Under the pieces are notes generated by a model. That model searched no databases. It was not told the origin of the DNA and saw only the letters and a program-made list of their open reading frames with translations. The position numbers and the translations under genes were made by a program. Positions 36,508-47,750 of a stretch of DNA of 64,000 nucleotides are shown here, piece after piece (position 1 is the stretch's first letter; every line of letters starts with the position of its first letter). Source of the DNA: an uncultured Psychrobacter sp. (lineage in GTDB: Bacteria > Pseudomonadota > Gammaproteobacteria > Pseudomonadales > Moraxellaceae); NCBI GenBank assembly GCA_947495055.1, contig CANLXO010000014.1, forward strand, positions 1-64,000, written 5' to 3'.

Positions 36508-36550
36508 AAACATCATTGTCTTAATGACAGTTTTTTTAGTGATGATGTTT
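36508..36550 (+). promoter_or_regulatory. Nested hairpin with T-run in the ilv leader
   Basis: AAACATCAT (36508-36516) pairs exactly with ATGATGTTT (36542-36550). In its loop TGTC/GACA makes a small stem followed by G and seven T, which looks like a weak terminator. It lies 119 bases before ilvB. The rest of the 35894-36671 gap holds only doubtful reading frames. Confidence 0.45.
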
Positions 36551-36671
36551 TGACATAGCAAATATCTATTCTTTATATAGACAAAGACTCATTATTTTTG
36601 AGTACGAATGGCCGCATTTAGGCGTGGTTGTTTTTATGATTAAGTAGTAAGTCTGCGCCGAACAAAAGGTG

Positions 36672-38501
36672 ATGACAGTGACGCAAACCACGCAAAGTCC
36701 GAATATGACCGGGCACACGCAAACGGCTAATGCCGCCAAGAACTTTGAAGAAAAGCAGCAACGCATTGCTGAAGGCCAAGAGCCTGTAATGCTCTCTGGG
36801 GCTGAGATTTTGGTGCAGTCTTTGACCGATGAAGGAGTCAAGTACATTTTTGGCTATCCAGGCGGTGCGGTTCTTCATATTTATGATGCCCTATTTAAAC
36901 AAGAAACCATTGAGCACATCCTTGTGCGTCATGAGCAAGCAGCAGGTCATATGGCCGATGCTTACTCTCGAGTGACTGGTAATACTGGCGTCGTACTTGC
37001 AACTTCAGGCCCAGGAGCCACCAACACAGTAACGGCTATCGCTACTGCGTTTATGGACTCAGTACCTATGGTTGTGATCTCAGGTCAGGTGCCAAGTAGC
37101 CTGATCGGCGAAGATGCCTTTCAAGAGACCGACATGATTGGGGTATCACGCCCTATCGTCAAGCATAGCTTTCAGGTGCGTCATGCCAGCGAAATCCCTA
37201 TGATCGTCAAAAAAGCATTTTATATCGCGCAGACAGGCCGCCCAGGTCCTGTCGTCATAGACGTACCAAAAGATATGACCGCGCCGAGCGAAAAGTATGC
37301 TTATGAATATCCAAAAGACGTCTTTATGCGCTCGTATCAGCCGTCAATCAAGGGTCATAGCGGGCAGATCAAAAAAGCGGTTGAGACTTTGCTTGCGGCA
37401 AAACGTCCTGTAGTTTATGCAGGTGGCGGCGTTATCTGGAGCAAAGCACACGCGGAGCTGACTGAGCTTGCGCATCGTTTGAACTTACCTGTGACTAATA
37501 CCTTGATGGGTTTGGGTACGTTCCCAGGTTCGGACCGTCAATTTTTGGGTATGTTAGGTATGCATGGTACTTACGAGGCCAATACGAGCATGCATCACGC
37601 AGATGTGATTCTAGCAGTCGGTGCGCGTTTTGATGATCGCGTCACCAACAATGTCAAAAAGTTCTGTCCTAACGCCACCATTATCCATATCGATATAGAT
37701 CCGGCGTCTATCTCAAAGACCATCTTTGCTCATATCCCAATTGTAGGCGACGTTAAGTCGGTACTAACAGATATGCTCGATAGTATCGGTGATGACAAGC
37801 AGCTTGATCAACATGCTCTACTAGACTGGTGGTCGCAGATTAATGAGTGGCGCAAGCGCCATGGTTTGCGCTATGACACCAGCACAGAAAACGGTATCAA
37901 GCCGCAGAGCGTTGTACAAGCACTAGATAAAGTGACTAACAGTAACGCTATCATTACAAGTGATGTCGGTCAGCATCAGATGTTTGCCGCGCTTTATTAT
38001 ACGTATCTTGAGCCAGGTCAGTGGTTGAACTCTGGTGGCCTCGGTACTATGGGTGTGGGCTTGCCATATGCAATGGCGGCCAAGCTTGCCAATCCTGATC
38101 GTGACGTCGTCTGTATCACAGGCGAGGGCTCTATCCAGATGAATATTCAGGAGCTATCAACTTGCTTACAGTATAATCTGCCTGTCAAAATCTTGAACAT
38201 AAATAACGCGCAGTTAGGTATGGTGAAGCAGTGGCAAGATATGCTTTATGAAGGTCGCCATGCTCAGTCTTATATGGACTCGCTACCAGATTTTGTCAAG
38301 CTTGCTGAGAGCTATGGTCACGTCGGCATCAAGATCACTGATCCTGAAACGATGGAGGTGCAAATAGAAGAAGCGATGGCAATGAAAGATAGACTGGTAT
38401 TTATCGACGTCTATGTCGATCGTAATGAGCATGTGTATCCGATGCAAATTGCAGGACAGACTATGCGTGATATGTGGCTAACAAAAGGGGAGCGTACTTA
38501 A
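36672..38501 (+). CDS. ilvB: Acetolactate synthase large subunit
   Basis: About 609 residues; the thiamine-diphosphate enzyme that starts valine, leucine and isoleucine synthesis. The conserved core begins near residue 39 ('[20 protein letters not shown]'), with '[15 protein letters not shown]', the catalytic Glu in '[15 protein letters not shown]', '[14 protein letters not shown]' and the ThDP/Mg motif '[12 protein letters not shown]...NN'. The N-terminal ~39 residues are an extra Thr/Gln/Glu-rich segment, so the true start is uncertain (GTG 36669, ATG 36672, or ATG at the core). The stop overlaps the ilvH start (TAATG). The symbol could equally be ilvI. Confidence 0.95.
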   Translation: MTVTQTTQSPNMTGHTQTANAAKNFEEKQQRIAEGQEPVMLSGAEILVQSLTDEGVKYIFGYPGGAVLHIYDALFKQETIEHILVRHEQAAGHMADAYSRVTGNTGVVLATSGPGATNTVTAIATAFMDSVPMVVISGQVPSSLIGEDAFQETDMIGVSRPIVKHSFQVRHASEIPMIVKKAFYIAQTGRPGPVVIDVPKDMTAPSEKYAYEYPKDVFMRSYQPSIKGHSGQIKKAVETLLAAKRPVVYAGGGVIWSKAHAELTELAHRLNLPVTNTLMGLGTFPGSDRQFLGMLGMHGTYEANTSMHHADVILAVGARFDDRVTNNVKKFCPNATIIHIDIDPASISKTIFAHIPIVGDVKSVLTDMLDSIGDDKQLDQHALLDWWSQINEWRKRHGLRYDTSTENGIKPQSVVQALDKVTNSNAIITSDVGQHQMFAALYYTYLEPGQWLNSGGLGTMGVGLPYAMAAKLANPDRDVVCITGEGSIQMNIQELSTCLQYNLPVKILNINNAQLGMVKQWQDMLYEGRHAQSYMDSLPDFVKLAESYGHVGIKITDPETMEVQIEEAMAMKDRLVFIDVYVDRNEHVYPMQIAGQTMRDMWLTKGERT

Positions 38502-38998
38502 TGCAACAACCACATCTGATTTCGGTATTAATGGAAAACGAAGCGGGTTCGTTGTCGCGCTTGGTCGGCTTGTTCTCCCAGCGCGGCTACAATATCGAAA
38601 CCCTAAACGTTGCCCCAACTGACGACCCCAGCATCTCGCGTTTGACGCTGACGACCATTACCTCTCCTGAGCGAGTTGAGCAAATCACCAAACAATTGCA
38701 TAAATTGATCGAAGTGGTTAAAGTGCTTAATCTATCAGATACCGTTCACGTTGAGCGTGAGCTTATGCTGATAAAGGTACGTGCGACGGGCAATGTTCGC
38801 GAAGAGATCAAACGTAGCGCTGATATATTCCGCGCTCAGATCGTCGATGTGAACGCTAACCTGTACACGATTCAAATCGTAGGTGATACGGCCAAACTTG
38901 ACGGCTTTATCGATACTATTGGACGTGAACGCGTGCTAGAAGTGGTACGCTCGGGCGTTATCGGTATTGCTCGCGGCGAAAAAACGCTAAGCGTTTAA
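38501..38998 (+). CDS. ilvH: Acetolactate synthase small (regulatory) subunit
   Basis: A 165-residue subunit that binds valine and activates the large subunit. The ACT domain fills residues ~4-77 ('LISVLMENEAGSLSRLVGLF', 'RGYNIETLNVAPTDD'); the C-terminal domain has 'IDTIGRERVLEVVRSGVIGI'. ATG 38501 overlaps the ilvB stop and has AAAGGGGAG upstream; the nine residues open before it lie in ilvB. Confidence 0.96.
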   Translation: MQQPHLISVLMENEAGSLSRLVGLFSQRGYNIETLNVAPTDDPSISRLTLTTITSPERVEQITKQLHKLIEVVKVLNLSDTVHVERELMLIKVRATGNVREEIKRSADIFRAQIVDVNANLYTIQIVGDTAKLDGFIDTIGRERVLEVVRSGVIGIARGEKTLSV

Positions 38999-39076
38999 TA
39001 CTTGTCTGTCATTATACTAATTTAAAACTAACATCACGCTTATAGTAATAGGTCTTACTAAGTAGCTTTACTATAA

Positions 39077-40141
<1,065 letters not shown>

Positions 40142-40165
40142 GCGTTACTGATCTAAGTTTTTAAG

Positions 40166-40200
40166 ACCCATGTTATCAACAGATAACGTGGGTTTTTTTT
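40166..40200 (+). terminator. Terminator after ilvC
   Basis: ACCCATGTTATC pairs with GATAACGTGGGT across four bases, followed by eight T. Confidence 0.92.
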
Positions 40201-40327
40201 GTTTAGCACCTTAACCGTTTTAATCAATTGGTCACTTTAATAGCTTTATTATCTTAACAATTTTGTCGCCAACGCGTATTTGTAAAGTCTAAAAAACAGC
40301 GGCGAATAGAAATTGACTTACCATCGG

Positions 40328-40356
40328 TTGAAAATGACGACTAGCTGCCCTATATA
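40328..40356 (+). promoter_or_regulatory. Candidate promoter of the 40465 membrane-protein gene
   Basis: TTGAAA, 17-base spacer, TATATA. The ilvC terminator and this promoter are all that is visible in the 40142-40464 gap. Confidence 0.5.
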
Positions 40357-40464
40357 GACAAACATTATAAGACTTGCTCACAGTTTACGAGTGCAACACT
40401 TTAAGTATAACGGTGCAAGCAATTTAACTTTTATTATAAACATTATTAATCATAGGCGGTAGCT

Positions 40465-40890
40465 GTGCTAATACCCAACCCTGACTGGCTAACGCCGCAA
40501 TTTATATACGTCGCCCTAAGCGCGGTAGTAGCTGTTTTGATCTGGATAGAAGGGGAGATGCTCAAGACCACCGACGGCAAGCTACCCCAATCGCCATTGT
40601 TTAAATTTAGCTCATTACTAGATACGGCTTGGTTTTTTATCTCAGTCATGATGCTCTACGTTATCGAGTTGACACCGCTTGCAGTAACCGTACCAGCTGC
40701 TTATGGCATATATACGGTATTTGGCTGGGTGTATGGCACCCGCCTGCTCAGACGTAAAGGCATTCCTGATTCTGCAAAGGAGTTAGTGATACCAGTTAAG
40801 TACATTGCTTACAGTCAGTCGTTTGCTTTGATATTTTTCTCCTTATGTCTTTTAGTATTGGCAGCGCCTTGGTTACCTATTGCTAATTAG
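40465..40890 (+). CDS. Small membrane protein, function unknown
   Basis: A 141-residue protein with about four membrane helices: residues ~13-28 ('YVALSAVVAVLIWI'), ~52-68 ('WFFISVMMLYVIEL'), ~70-92 and ~117-136 ('ALIFFSLCLLVLAAPW'). A 'WVYGTRLLRRKGIPDSA' loop lies between the last two. Start is GTG at 40465 with AGGCGG seven bases upstream. No family recognised. It has its own likely promoter and stands alone between ilvC and the cold-shock gene. Confidence 0.75.
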   Translation: MLIPNPDWLTPQFIYVALSAVVAVLIWIEGEMLKTTDGKLPQSPLFKFSSLLDTAWFFISVMMLYVIELTPLAVTVPAAYGIYTVFGWVYGTRLLRRKGIPDSAKELVIPVKYIAYSQSFALIFFSLCLLVLAAPWLPIAN

Positions 40891-40993
40891 TAAAATGATA
40901 AGTCAAAATCAATTATCAATTATCAATTAAAAATATCAAACTATTCAATGATATAGCGTCAAAAATGCCATTTACAAAATTACTGTATTAAAC

Positions 40994-41022
40994 TTACCTA
41001 GGCCCATAAAAGCTGCTATACT
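40994..41022 (+). promoter_or_regulatory. Promoter of the cold-shock gene
   Basis: TTACCT, 17-base spacer, TATACT preceded by extended -10 TGC. It gives an untranslated leader of about 145 bases, as is common for cold-inducible csp mRNAs, whose leader folding controls translation. Confidence 0.5.
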
Positions 41023-41174
41023 TAAATCATACTTATAAGACTTTAAACACATTTGTGTTGTATTTTAATAGGTAAGTGGATTCATTTCGATGATGAGCTT
41101 AGAAGCTATAAGTATTTTTCAATTAATCGGTGAAGGCATTAGTCTCACCAACCGTTAAAGAGTTAGGAAAAATT

Positions 41175-41387
41175 ATGTCAGAAAAAGTTGAAGGCACCGT
41201 AAAGTGGTTTAATGAAGCTAAAGGTTTTGGTTTTATCGCTCAAGACAATGGCGGTCAAGATGTATTCGCTCATTACAGCGCTATTCAAGGTGGTGGCTTT
41301 AAAACACTAGCCGAAGGCCAAAAAGTTTCTTTCGTTCTAGGTCAAGGCCAAAAAGGTCCACAAGCTGAGCAAATCGAAGCCCTATAA
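41175..41387 (+). CDS. Cold-shock protein (CspA family)
   Basis: A 70-residue single OB-fold RNA chaperone. '[20 protein letters not shown]' contains RNP1 (KGFGFI) and 'DVFAHYSAI' contains RNP2. Length matches CspA. Start at '[11 protein letters not shown]'; 15 residues open upstream are not conserved. The long leader suggests cold or growth-phase control; which CspA paralogue it is cannot be told. Confidence 0.96.
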   Translation: MSEKVEGTVKWFNEAKGFGFIAQDNGGQDVFAHYSAIQGGGFKTLAEGQKVSFVLGQGQKGPQAEQIEAL

Positions 41388-41442
41388 TCTTAAACCGAGA
41401 TTATATTGTTTTATAACAATAAAAATATTGTTTAGACTGTAT

Positions 41443-41477
41443 AAAAAAGCAACCTATACTTAGATAGGTTGCTTTTT
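41443..41477 (+). terminator. Terminator after the cold-shock gene
   Basis: A-run, GCAACCTAT pairing with ATAGGTTGC, then a T-run. Confidence 0.92.
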
Positions 41478-41551
41478 TTATGACTAAAATTTATCAGTTT
41501 TAGATTTAATTTATTGACGTACCATTAAAATAGTAGAGTTAGGAGTCAGTT

Positions 41552-42136
41552 ATGGAATGGCAGTCTTGGATGATGATTAACGAGCAACAAGTCATCGGTA
41601 TTACAATATCGGTTGTGGTGTTTTACTTTTGCCTAATATTATTTACTCGCATCGCAGGGCTACGTAGTTTCTCTAAGCTCTCAAGCTATGATCTGGCGAT
41701 GACCATAGGTATTGGTAGTATATTAGCATCCACAGTGGTATCCAAATCGACTTCACTGATGCAAGGCATATTTGCCGTTGGTATGTTGTTTCTCTTGCAG
41801 TCCATTGTCTCTATCGTGCGCCGCAAAATTAAACCTGTCAAAGATCTGCTCGATAATCAGCCCATAATTTTGATGGCAAACGGTGAGTATCTTTGGGACA
41901 ACTTAAAAGAAGCAAAACTAAGCACTAATGATGTTAAGCAGGTACTGCGTCAAAACGGTGTTAAATCGCCTTCTGAGGTGTTTGCAGTTATCATGGAAAC
42001 CACTGCTGATATGAGCGTTATCAAAAACAATGACGCTAAGCCAGATTGGTCGCTTTTTGATGATGTCCGCGACAAAGAGATATTGATGAATAGTATAAAC
42101 AACACTACTAGTCATAAAGATATGACTAATCGATAA
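41552..42136 (+). CDS. DUF421 membrane protein (YetF type)
   Basis: A 194-residue protein with three N-terminal membrane segments (residues ~13-33, ~52-65, ~70-88), then a cytoplasmic domain. The family signature is clear: 'RIAGLRSFSKLSSYDLAMTI', 'IGSILASTVVSKSTSL', 'IILMANGEYLWDNLKEAKLS' and 'DVKQVLRQNGVKSPSEVFAV'. In Bacillus spores relatives aid membrane structure; the role here is unknown. TAGGAG precedes the ATG. Confidence 0.9.
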   Translation: MEWQSWMMINEQQVIGITISVVVFYFCLILFTRIAGLRSFSKLSSYDLAMTIGIGSILASTVVSKSTSLMQGIFAVGMLFLLQSIVSIVRRKIKPVKDLLDNQPIILMANGEYLWDNLKEAKLSTNDVKQVLRQNGVKSPSEVFAVIMETTADMSVIKNNDAKPDWSLFDDVRDKEILMNSINNTTSHKDMTNR

Positions 42137-42418
42137 CAAAATGTTAAGAAAATGCGCGACCCAAAGTGCTATAAAGGGTAGTGAGCTGGCGGTATTGTTT
42201 ACTCAGTTTTAGGCTTTGCGTTTTGAGCTTCTCAAAAATTTATGACGCTTTATTCACAGCGCTATCTTGATTTTGCGCCTGTGCTCACGCAAGATACGGA
42301 CTGTTCTTAAATACGTGTGTTTAGGTACAGGATTGACAAGTAATTAGTGGATTAATCCATATACTTAAAATCAATAGGCATGAGCGATAGGTTTGATATT
42401 TATTGTGACTCATCGTTT

Positions 42419-42446
42419 TTGATATTGCGCGTGAAAGCTTTATAAT
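42419..42446 (+). promoter_or_regulatory. Promoter of etfBA
   Basis: TTGATA, 16-base spacer, TATAAT, about 75 bases before etfB. Nothing else is seen in the 386-base gap 42137-42522. Confidence 0.6.
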
Positions 42447-42522
42447 AACGCTTAGGTAAACACTAACTCTTGGTTTTTTTAACCAAAATATTTTATTCAT
42501 AACATTAATAAACGAGGAACGT

Positions 42523-43272
42523 ATGAAAGCATTAGTAGCGGTCAAGCGTGTCATTGATTATAACGTAAAGGTTCGTGTAAAAGCTGACAACTCTGGCGTT
42601 GATTTATCTAACACCAAAATGTCTATTAACCCATTTGATGAGATTGCAGTAGAAGAAGCGGTACGTCTAAAAGAAGCGGGCGTGATCGATGAGATCATCG
42701 TCGCCTCTATCGGCCCAAAAGAGTCGCAAGAGCAGATTCGTGCAGCCCTGGCACTAGGTGCTGATCGCGGCGTACTGGTACAAACAGACGACAAGCCATA
42801 TCCTTTGCAAGTTGCCAAAATTCTAAAAAGCATTGCTGAGTCTGAGTCAACAGACATCATCTTATTAGGTAAGCAAGCCATTGATGATGACAATAACCAA
42901 ACGGGTCAAATGCTAGCGGCATTGATGGGTATTGGTCAGGGTACTTTTGCATCAGAAGTTAACGTTGAAGGCGATAAAGTAAACGTCACTCGTGAAGTTG
43001 ATGGCGGTTTGCAGACTGTTGCGCTAACGCTACCTGCGGTGATTACAGCTGATTTGCGTCTAAACGAGCCACGCTATGCTAAATTGCCAAACATCATGAA
43101 AGCAAAGAAAAAGCCACTTGATGAGAAGACGCCAGCAGATTTTGGTGTTGATATGGCCTCCAAGCAGCAAATCACAAAGGTCGTACCGCCTGCCGCTCGT
43201 AAAGCAGGTATCACTGTCAAATCAGTGGACGAATTGGTTGATAAGCTTAAAAACGAAGCTAAAGTTATCTAA
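42523..43272 (+). CDS. etfB: Electron transfer flavoprotein beta subunit
   Basis: A 249-residue subunit that binds AMP and docks acyl-CoA dehydrogenases. '[20 protein letters not shown]', '[20 protein letters not shown]', '[20 protein letters not shown]' and '[20 protein letters not shown]' are characteristic. CGAGGAAC precedes the ATG. Followed by etfA after 133 bases, the normal pair order. Confidence 0.97.
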   Translation: MKALVAVKRVIDYNVKVRVKADNSGVDLSNTKMSINPFDEIAVEEAVRLKEAGVIDEIIVASIGPKESQEQIRAALALGADRGVLVQTDDKPYPLQVAKILKSIAESESTDIILLGKQAIDDDNNQTGQMLAALMGIGQGTFASEVNVEGDKVNVTREVDGGLQTVALTLPAVITADLRLNEPRYAKLPNIMKAKKKPLDEKTPADFGVDMASKQQITKVVPPAARKAGITVKSVDELVDKLKNEAKVI

Positions 43273-43405
43273 GTCATCAGCGCAGATTTTGTAAGGCTTG
43301 TAGCTATGCTTACCTACACCTATGTTTGATGACATAAGTAACAAGCAAAGCAAAGCAAGACCCGATCATAGTATAGACGACAAGAATTAATAAAGGATAA
43401 AGACA

Positions 43406-44338
43406 ATGGCTATTTTAGTATATGCAGAACATGACAATGCCAGTCTAAAAAAGGCAACTTTCAACACTATTGCTGCTGCTAAATTAATGGGCGATGAGGT
43501 TCATGTGTTGGTAGCAGGTTCTGGCGCGCAGGGTGCTGCAGACGAAGCTGCAAAGGCTGAAGGCGTAAGCAAAGTATTGCTAGCAGACAACGGCGCTTAT
43601 AAGTATCAATTAGCGGCTAATATTGCCCTGCTAGTTGCTGATATTGCGGGTGACTACAGCCACATCGTCGCTCCTGCAACGACTACAGGTAAGAACTTTA
43701 TGCCTCGCGTAGCCGCTTTGCTTGACGTTAGCATGCTATCGGAGATATCTGCTGTTATCGACGCGCAAACTTTTGAGCGTCCTATTTACGCAGGTAACGC
43801 AACGGCAACAGTCAAAACCTCAGAAGACAAAGTGATTGTGACTATACGTCCAACCTCATTTGATCCTGTCGCTACCGAAGGCGGTTCAGCGACCGTTGAA
43901 ACTATTGACAACGTTCAAGATGCAGGCAAATCAAGCTTTGTGAGCGAAGAAGTTGCAAAATCTGATCGTCCTGAATTGGCTTCAGCGGGTATCGTTGTAT
44001 CTGGTGGTCGTGCTCTAGCTAATGGCGAGAACTTCACTAAATATATCGAACCTTTAGCTGATAAATTAGGCGCTGCTATTGGTGCCTCGCGCGCTGCTGT
44101 TGATGCTGGTTACGTCTCTAACGATATGCAGGTCGGTCAAACAGGTAAAATCGTTGCTCCGCAATTATACATCGCTGCTGGTATCTCTGGTGCCATTCAG
44201 CATTTAGCGGGTATGAAAGACTCTAAAGTTATCGTAGCTATCAATAACGATCCTGAGTCGCCAATCGCTAGCGTTGCTGACTATTTCTTAGAAGCTGATT
44301 TATTTGACGCTTTACCTGAGCTCACCAGTAAAATCTAA
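43406..44338 (+). CDS. etfA: Electron transfer flavoprotein alpha subunit
   Basis: A 310-residue subunit carrying the FAD. The C-terminal FAD domain shows '[14 protein letters not shown]', '[20 protein letters not shown]' and '[20 protein letters not shown]', then '[11 protein letters not shown]'. Electrons pass to ETF-ubiquinone oxidoreductase, which is not in this window. Confidence 0.97.
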   Translation: MAILVYAEHDNASLKKATFNTIAAAKLMGDEVHVLVAGSGAQGAADEAAKAEGVSKVLLADNGAYKYQLAANIALLVADIAGDYSHIVAPATTTGKNFMPRVAALLDVSMLSEISAVIDAQTFERPIYAGNATATVKTSEDKVIVTIRPTSFDPVATEGGSATVETIDNVQDAGKSSFVSEEVAKSDRPELASAGIVVSGGRALANGENFTKYIEPLADKLGAAIGASRAAVDAGYVSNDMQVGQTGKIVAPQLYIAAGISGAIQHLAGMKDSKVIVAINNDPESPIASVADYFLEADLFDALPELTSKI

Positions 44339-44367
44339 GGTTTATTAGGTATTGTACTTAGATAAAT

Positions 44368-44396
44368 AAAAATCCCGCTATATATAGCGGGATTTT
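44368..44396. terminator. Bidirectional terminator between etfA and the SpoU gene
   Basis: A-run, ATCCCGCTA pairing with TAGCGGGAT, T-run; nearly symmetric, so useful to both convergent units. Confidence 0.92.
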
Positions 44397-44442
44397 TGCG
44401 TTTTGAGGCTAAGTTTTATAGCTGCATTGCTATTATTTTATA

Positions 44443-45237
44443 TCAGCTATATTGACGTTGACGCAGGGTCTCGTACAGACATAGCGCGCCTGCAATAGCG
44501 ACATTGAGACTCTCTTGCCCGTTAGGCTGCGGCAAGGCAATAGGGGTGGCGCATTGCATGAGCTCATCGCAGACGCCTTGACCTTCGTGTCCCATAACCC
44601 AAGCTATAGGCGCGCTTAAATCATGCTGATAAATCAAAGTATCCGTATGCGAGCTGGTCGCTAGTAGGGGTACTTTGACTTGCTGCAAAACATCTGTGAC
44701 CGCTAGCCCTTCATATACTGTTAAAGCGAACTGCGCGCCCATTCCTGCCCGCAAAGTCTTGGGCGACCACACTTGCGCGCTGCCCTCAGTACAGAGCACC
44801 TTTGTGATACCAACAGCTGCTGCCGTGCGTAGTAACGTACCGACGTTGCCACTATCTTGTACGTCGTTTAAAATCAAGCAATCATCGTTAATGACAGGCA
44901 AATTATGCTTAGGTATAGCAATTATAGCCATGATATCAATACCAGTACCTAAACTGCTTATGCTGCGATACAGCGTATCTGGCAGCGTTGAGATGCTAAC
45001 ATAACTGGGCAGCCGCGCAAGCAGCTGCCGCACTTCACTATGCGTGTGTGCTGACTCAGATAATAGTATCTGTAGTACAGGGTAGTCACTACGCAGGGCT
45101 GCATCAATCAAATGCGCTCCTTCAAGTACCGTTCGGCCTATTTTTTTGCGCCGGCGAGCTTGCGTAAGTAGTGCTTTGATCAGTTTTACCGTTTGGTTCT
45201 TATCAGAGGTAATTAGCTCAGTAGGATTTGCGCTCAT
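44443..45237 (-). CDS. TrmH/SpoU family RNA methyltransferase
   Basis: A 264-residue SPOUT-class 2'-O-ribose methyltransferase. An N-terminal L30e-like substrate-binding part (~20-110, 'RTVLEGAHLIDAAL') leads to the knotted catalytic domain with motif 1 'LNDVQDSGNVGTLLRTAAA', motif 2 'WVMGHEGQGVCDEL' and motif 3 'QESLNVAIAGALCLYETLRQ'. The RNA target (rRNA or tRNA) cannot be decided from sequence alone. It lies downstream of fbp on the same strand with a 53-base gap. Confidence 0.92.
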   Translation of the reverse strand: MSANPTELITSDKNQTVKLIKALLTQARRRKKIGRTVLEGAHLIDAALRSDYPVLQILLSESAHTHSEVRQLLARLPSYVSISTLPDTLYRSISSLGTGIDIMAIIAIPKHNLPVINDDCLILNDVQDSGNVGTLLRTAAAVGITKVLCTEGSAQVWSPKTLRAGMGAQFALTVYEGLAVTDVLQQVKVPLLATSSHTDTLIYQHDLSAPIAWVMGHEGQGVCDELMQCATPIALPQPNGQESLNVAIAGALCLYETLRQRQYS

Positions 45238-45290
45238 AGTAAACGGCTCAGAATTAGAAAAAAGTAGCGTTAAGGTTTTGCGTCATTTAT

Positions 45291-46274
45291 CTAAGACTGA
45301 CTATGTTGCAAATGAAGAGTCTTAACATAGTCCACTTCATTTTTACTACCTAATACTACAGGCACACGTTGATGAATATCATTAGGCTCAATGTCCAGTA
45401 TTCTAGTCGTAGCATCAGTCGCCGCGCCGCCTGCGCGCTCAATCAGTAAGCTCATAGGGTTGGCTTCGTACATTAAGCGTAGTTTGCCCGCTTTTTTGGC
45501 GTCTTTGGTATCAAGAGGATAAGTAAATAGGCCGCCGCGGCACAAGATGCGGTGCACATCACCGACCATAGCTGCCACCCAGCGCGTATTAAAATCGCGT
45601 CCTCGCATCCCAGTTTTGCCTGCGATAAGCTCGTCAATGTACTGCTGCATAGGCGTTTGCCAATAACGGTAGTTTGAGCCGTTGATAGCATACTCACTGG
45701 TATCTGCATCAATCTGGACATTGTCTTCTATTAAGACATAATCGTTGGTATCTGGATCTAGGCTGAACATGACCACTTTATCGTCGATGGTCAAAGCCAT
45801 GACCGTTGAGGTACCATATAGCAGATAACCTGCTGCTAGCTGCTGATGACCTGGCTGCAAAAAGTCGCTGTTTTCACTGAGATGACCTGGGCGTAAGTAA
45901 GGGAGAATAGAAAATATCGTACCAACTGCCATATTGATATCGATGTTTGAGGAGCCATCTAACGGATCAAATAACACCAGCAAGCTGCCATCAACGTTGG
46001 CAGGTGTTGCATCATCCAATTCCTCTGAGGCAACACCTGCGCAGTGAGGGTTTTGGCTAAGCGCATCTAAGAGTAAATCATTGGCCAAGACATCGAGCTT
46101 TTTTTGTTCTTCGCCTTGCACGTTTTGATTGCCAGCTTCGCCCATAATATCAGCAAGCGCACCTTTTCTAAGTAACTCTGATATGGTGATGCCAACGTCC
46201 GCTAGCGTGGTAATCACGTCGTTTATCGCAGTTTGGTTTGAGTGCTTGTCTAAATATTGGGCTAGGGTGGTCAT
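45291..46274 (-). CDS. fbp: Class I fructose-1,6-bisphosphatase
   Basis: A 327-residue gluconeogenic phosphatase. Metal and substrate motifs are visible: 'GVASEELDD', '[20 protein letters not shown]' and '[20 protein letters not shown]'. The start is '[11 protein letters not shown]' at 46274 with TAGGACACCCT before it; 15 residues open upstream are hydrophobic but not part of the family. Confidence 0.96.
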   Translation of the reverse strand: MTTLAQYLDKHSNQTAINDVITTLADVGITISELLRKGALADIMGEAGNQNVQGEEQKKLDVLANDLLLDALSQNPHCAGVASEELDDATPANVDGSLLVLFDPLDGSSNIDINMAVGTIFSILPYLRPGHLSENSDFLQPGHQQLAAGYLLYGTSTVMALTIDDKVVMFSLDPDTNDYVLIEDNVQIDADTSEYAINGSNYRYWQTPMQQYIDELIAGKTGMRGRDFNTRWVAAMVGDVHRILCRGGLFTYPLDTKDAKKAGKLRLMYEANPMSLLIERAGGAATDATTRILDIEPNDIHQRVPVVLGSKNEVDYVKTLHLQHSQS

Positions 46275-46400
46275 AGGGTGTCCTAATAGAATAAAAAAAG
46301 CGATAATATAGGTTTTCATTTAATAGATAGTCAATACAAATAGCTCGTTGTACAGCGTTTGAACTGATTCAAAAAATAATAATAAGCGGGTCATGTCCCT

Positions 46401-46428
46401 TTGTACTGGCTATAAAATCAGCTACACT
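46401..46428 (+). promoter_or_regulatory. Candidate promoter of pyrB
   Basis: TTGTAC, 16-base spacer, TACACT, about 185 bases before pyrB. Both boxes are imperfect. No gene or other clear signal is seen in the 339-base gap 46275-46613. Confidence 0.35.
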
Positions 46429-46613
46429 AGATTTATTAAATGTAAAGTGTCTATTTTTATAGATAAGTTTGAGACAAAGTGTAGCAAATAAGCGCTAAAA
46501 TGTCGCTGTATCTACCGCTTTGCCTACGAATAAAGGTTCGTCATTGATTGAAATAATGCTCAATATGTTCCATCTAGCCATACTTATTAAAACAACCACA
46601 AAGACTCGTCATT

Positions 46614-47687
46614 ATGCCAAATGCTACCGATAGCCATGCTACCAATAAAATCTCACCCTCTGACTATGTCAAGTTTGATCCAAGTACCATTCATCAAAGG
46701 CTAAACACGTCGCTCAGTCGACCGCAGCTTAATGCTGATGGCAGTATCCGTCACTTTTTGGGTGTAGAAGGATTAAATAAGGCGCAGCTGCAGGCCATTA
46801 TAGCCAAAGCGGAGACCTTTTTTGATGATAAGGGCTTATTAATTAATAGACCTGAGCTTGAAGGCTGTACCGTGATGAACTTGTTCTTTGAGCCATCGAC
46901 CCGTACGCGTACCACTTTTGAGGTCGCTGAAAAGCGCCTAGGTGCCAACGTCCTTAACATCGATATTGCGCGCTCTAGTACCAAAAAAGGTGAGAGCTTA
47001 CGTGACACTTTGTGGAACTTGCAGGCAATGACTGCTGATATCTTTGTTGTGCGTCATTCAGCATCGGGCGCCGCGCACTTTATGGCCACAGAGGTCACGC
47101 CTAACATTGCCATTATCAATGGCGGTGATGGCTGGCATGCGCACCCCACTCAAGGAATGCTCGACATGCTGACCATTCATCGCAATGCTCCGCGACCATT
47201 TGAGGAGTTATCTGTCGCTATCATCGGTGATATCAAGCACTCGCGAGTGGCGCGCTCAGACATCAGCGCTCTACAGACGTTAGGGGTCAAAGATATCCGC
47301 GTTATCGCGCCGCGTACGCTTTTACCCAAGGGTATTGAGCGCTTTGGCGTCAAAGTCTATGAAGATATCGATCAGTGCGTGAGTGACTGCGATGTCATCA
47401 TGGGCCTGCGTATCCAAAACGAGCGTATCGACTCGCCGCTATTATCGTCATCGAACGAGTATTACAAACACTATGGAATAACACCTGCACGCGTCGCACG
47501 AGCAAAACCAGATGCCCTAATTATGCATCCAGGACCGATGAACCGCGGCGTTGAGATCGCCTCAAGCGTGGCAGATGGCCCGCAATCAGTAATCCTAGAG
47601 CAGGTGAGTAACGGCGTAGCGATTCGTATGGCTGTTTTAGCAATGGCGATGGAGGGGCAGCGCGCTCATCAAGCGTCTGGGGCATAA
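46614..47687 (+). CDS. pyrB: Aspartate carbamoyltransferase catalytic subunit
   Basis: A 357-residue transcarbamoylase of pyrimidine synthesis. The carbamoyl-phosphate loop '[11 protein letters not shown]' lies at residues 93-103, with '[10 protein letters not shown]', '[18 protein letters not shown]' and '[12 protein letters not shown]' further on. An N-terminal extension of ~45 residues precedes the catalytic core, as in the Pseudomonas class A enzymes whose N-terminus binds nucleotide effectors and the dihydroorotase-like partner. That partner is the next gene. No pyrI regulatory subunit gene is adjacent. Confidence 0.96.
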   Translation: MPNATDSHATNKISPSDYVKFDPSTIHQRLNTSLSRPQLNADGSIRHFLGVEGLNKAQLQAIIAKAETFFDDKGLLINRPELEGCTVMNLFFEPSTRTRTTFEVAEKRLGANVLNIDIARSSTKKGESLRDTLWNLQAMTADIFVVRHSASGAAHFMATEVTPNIAIINGGDGWHAHPTQGMLDMLTIHRNAPRPFEELSVAIIGDIKHSRVARSDISALQTLGVKDIRVIAPRTLLPKGIERFGVKVYEDIDQCVSDCDVIMGLRIQNERIDSPLLSSSNEYYKHYGITPARVARAKPDALIMHPGPMNRGVEIASSVADGPQSVILEQVSNGVAIRMAVLAMAMEGQRAHQASGA

Positions 47688-47750
47688 CCTATTATGTAAT
47701 GCCATTTAGCGTTGTCGCCTCACTTTTTAACTTTTATTAATACGGTATTT

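Noticed and set aside
46614..47687. Idea that pyrB might be ornithine carbamoyltransferase
   Set aside because: The carbamoyl-phosphate loop, the 'HPGPMNRG' motif and the adjacent dihydroorotase-like gene all point to aspartate carbamoyltransferase.
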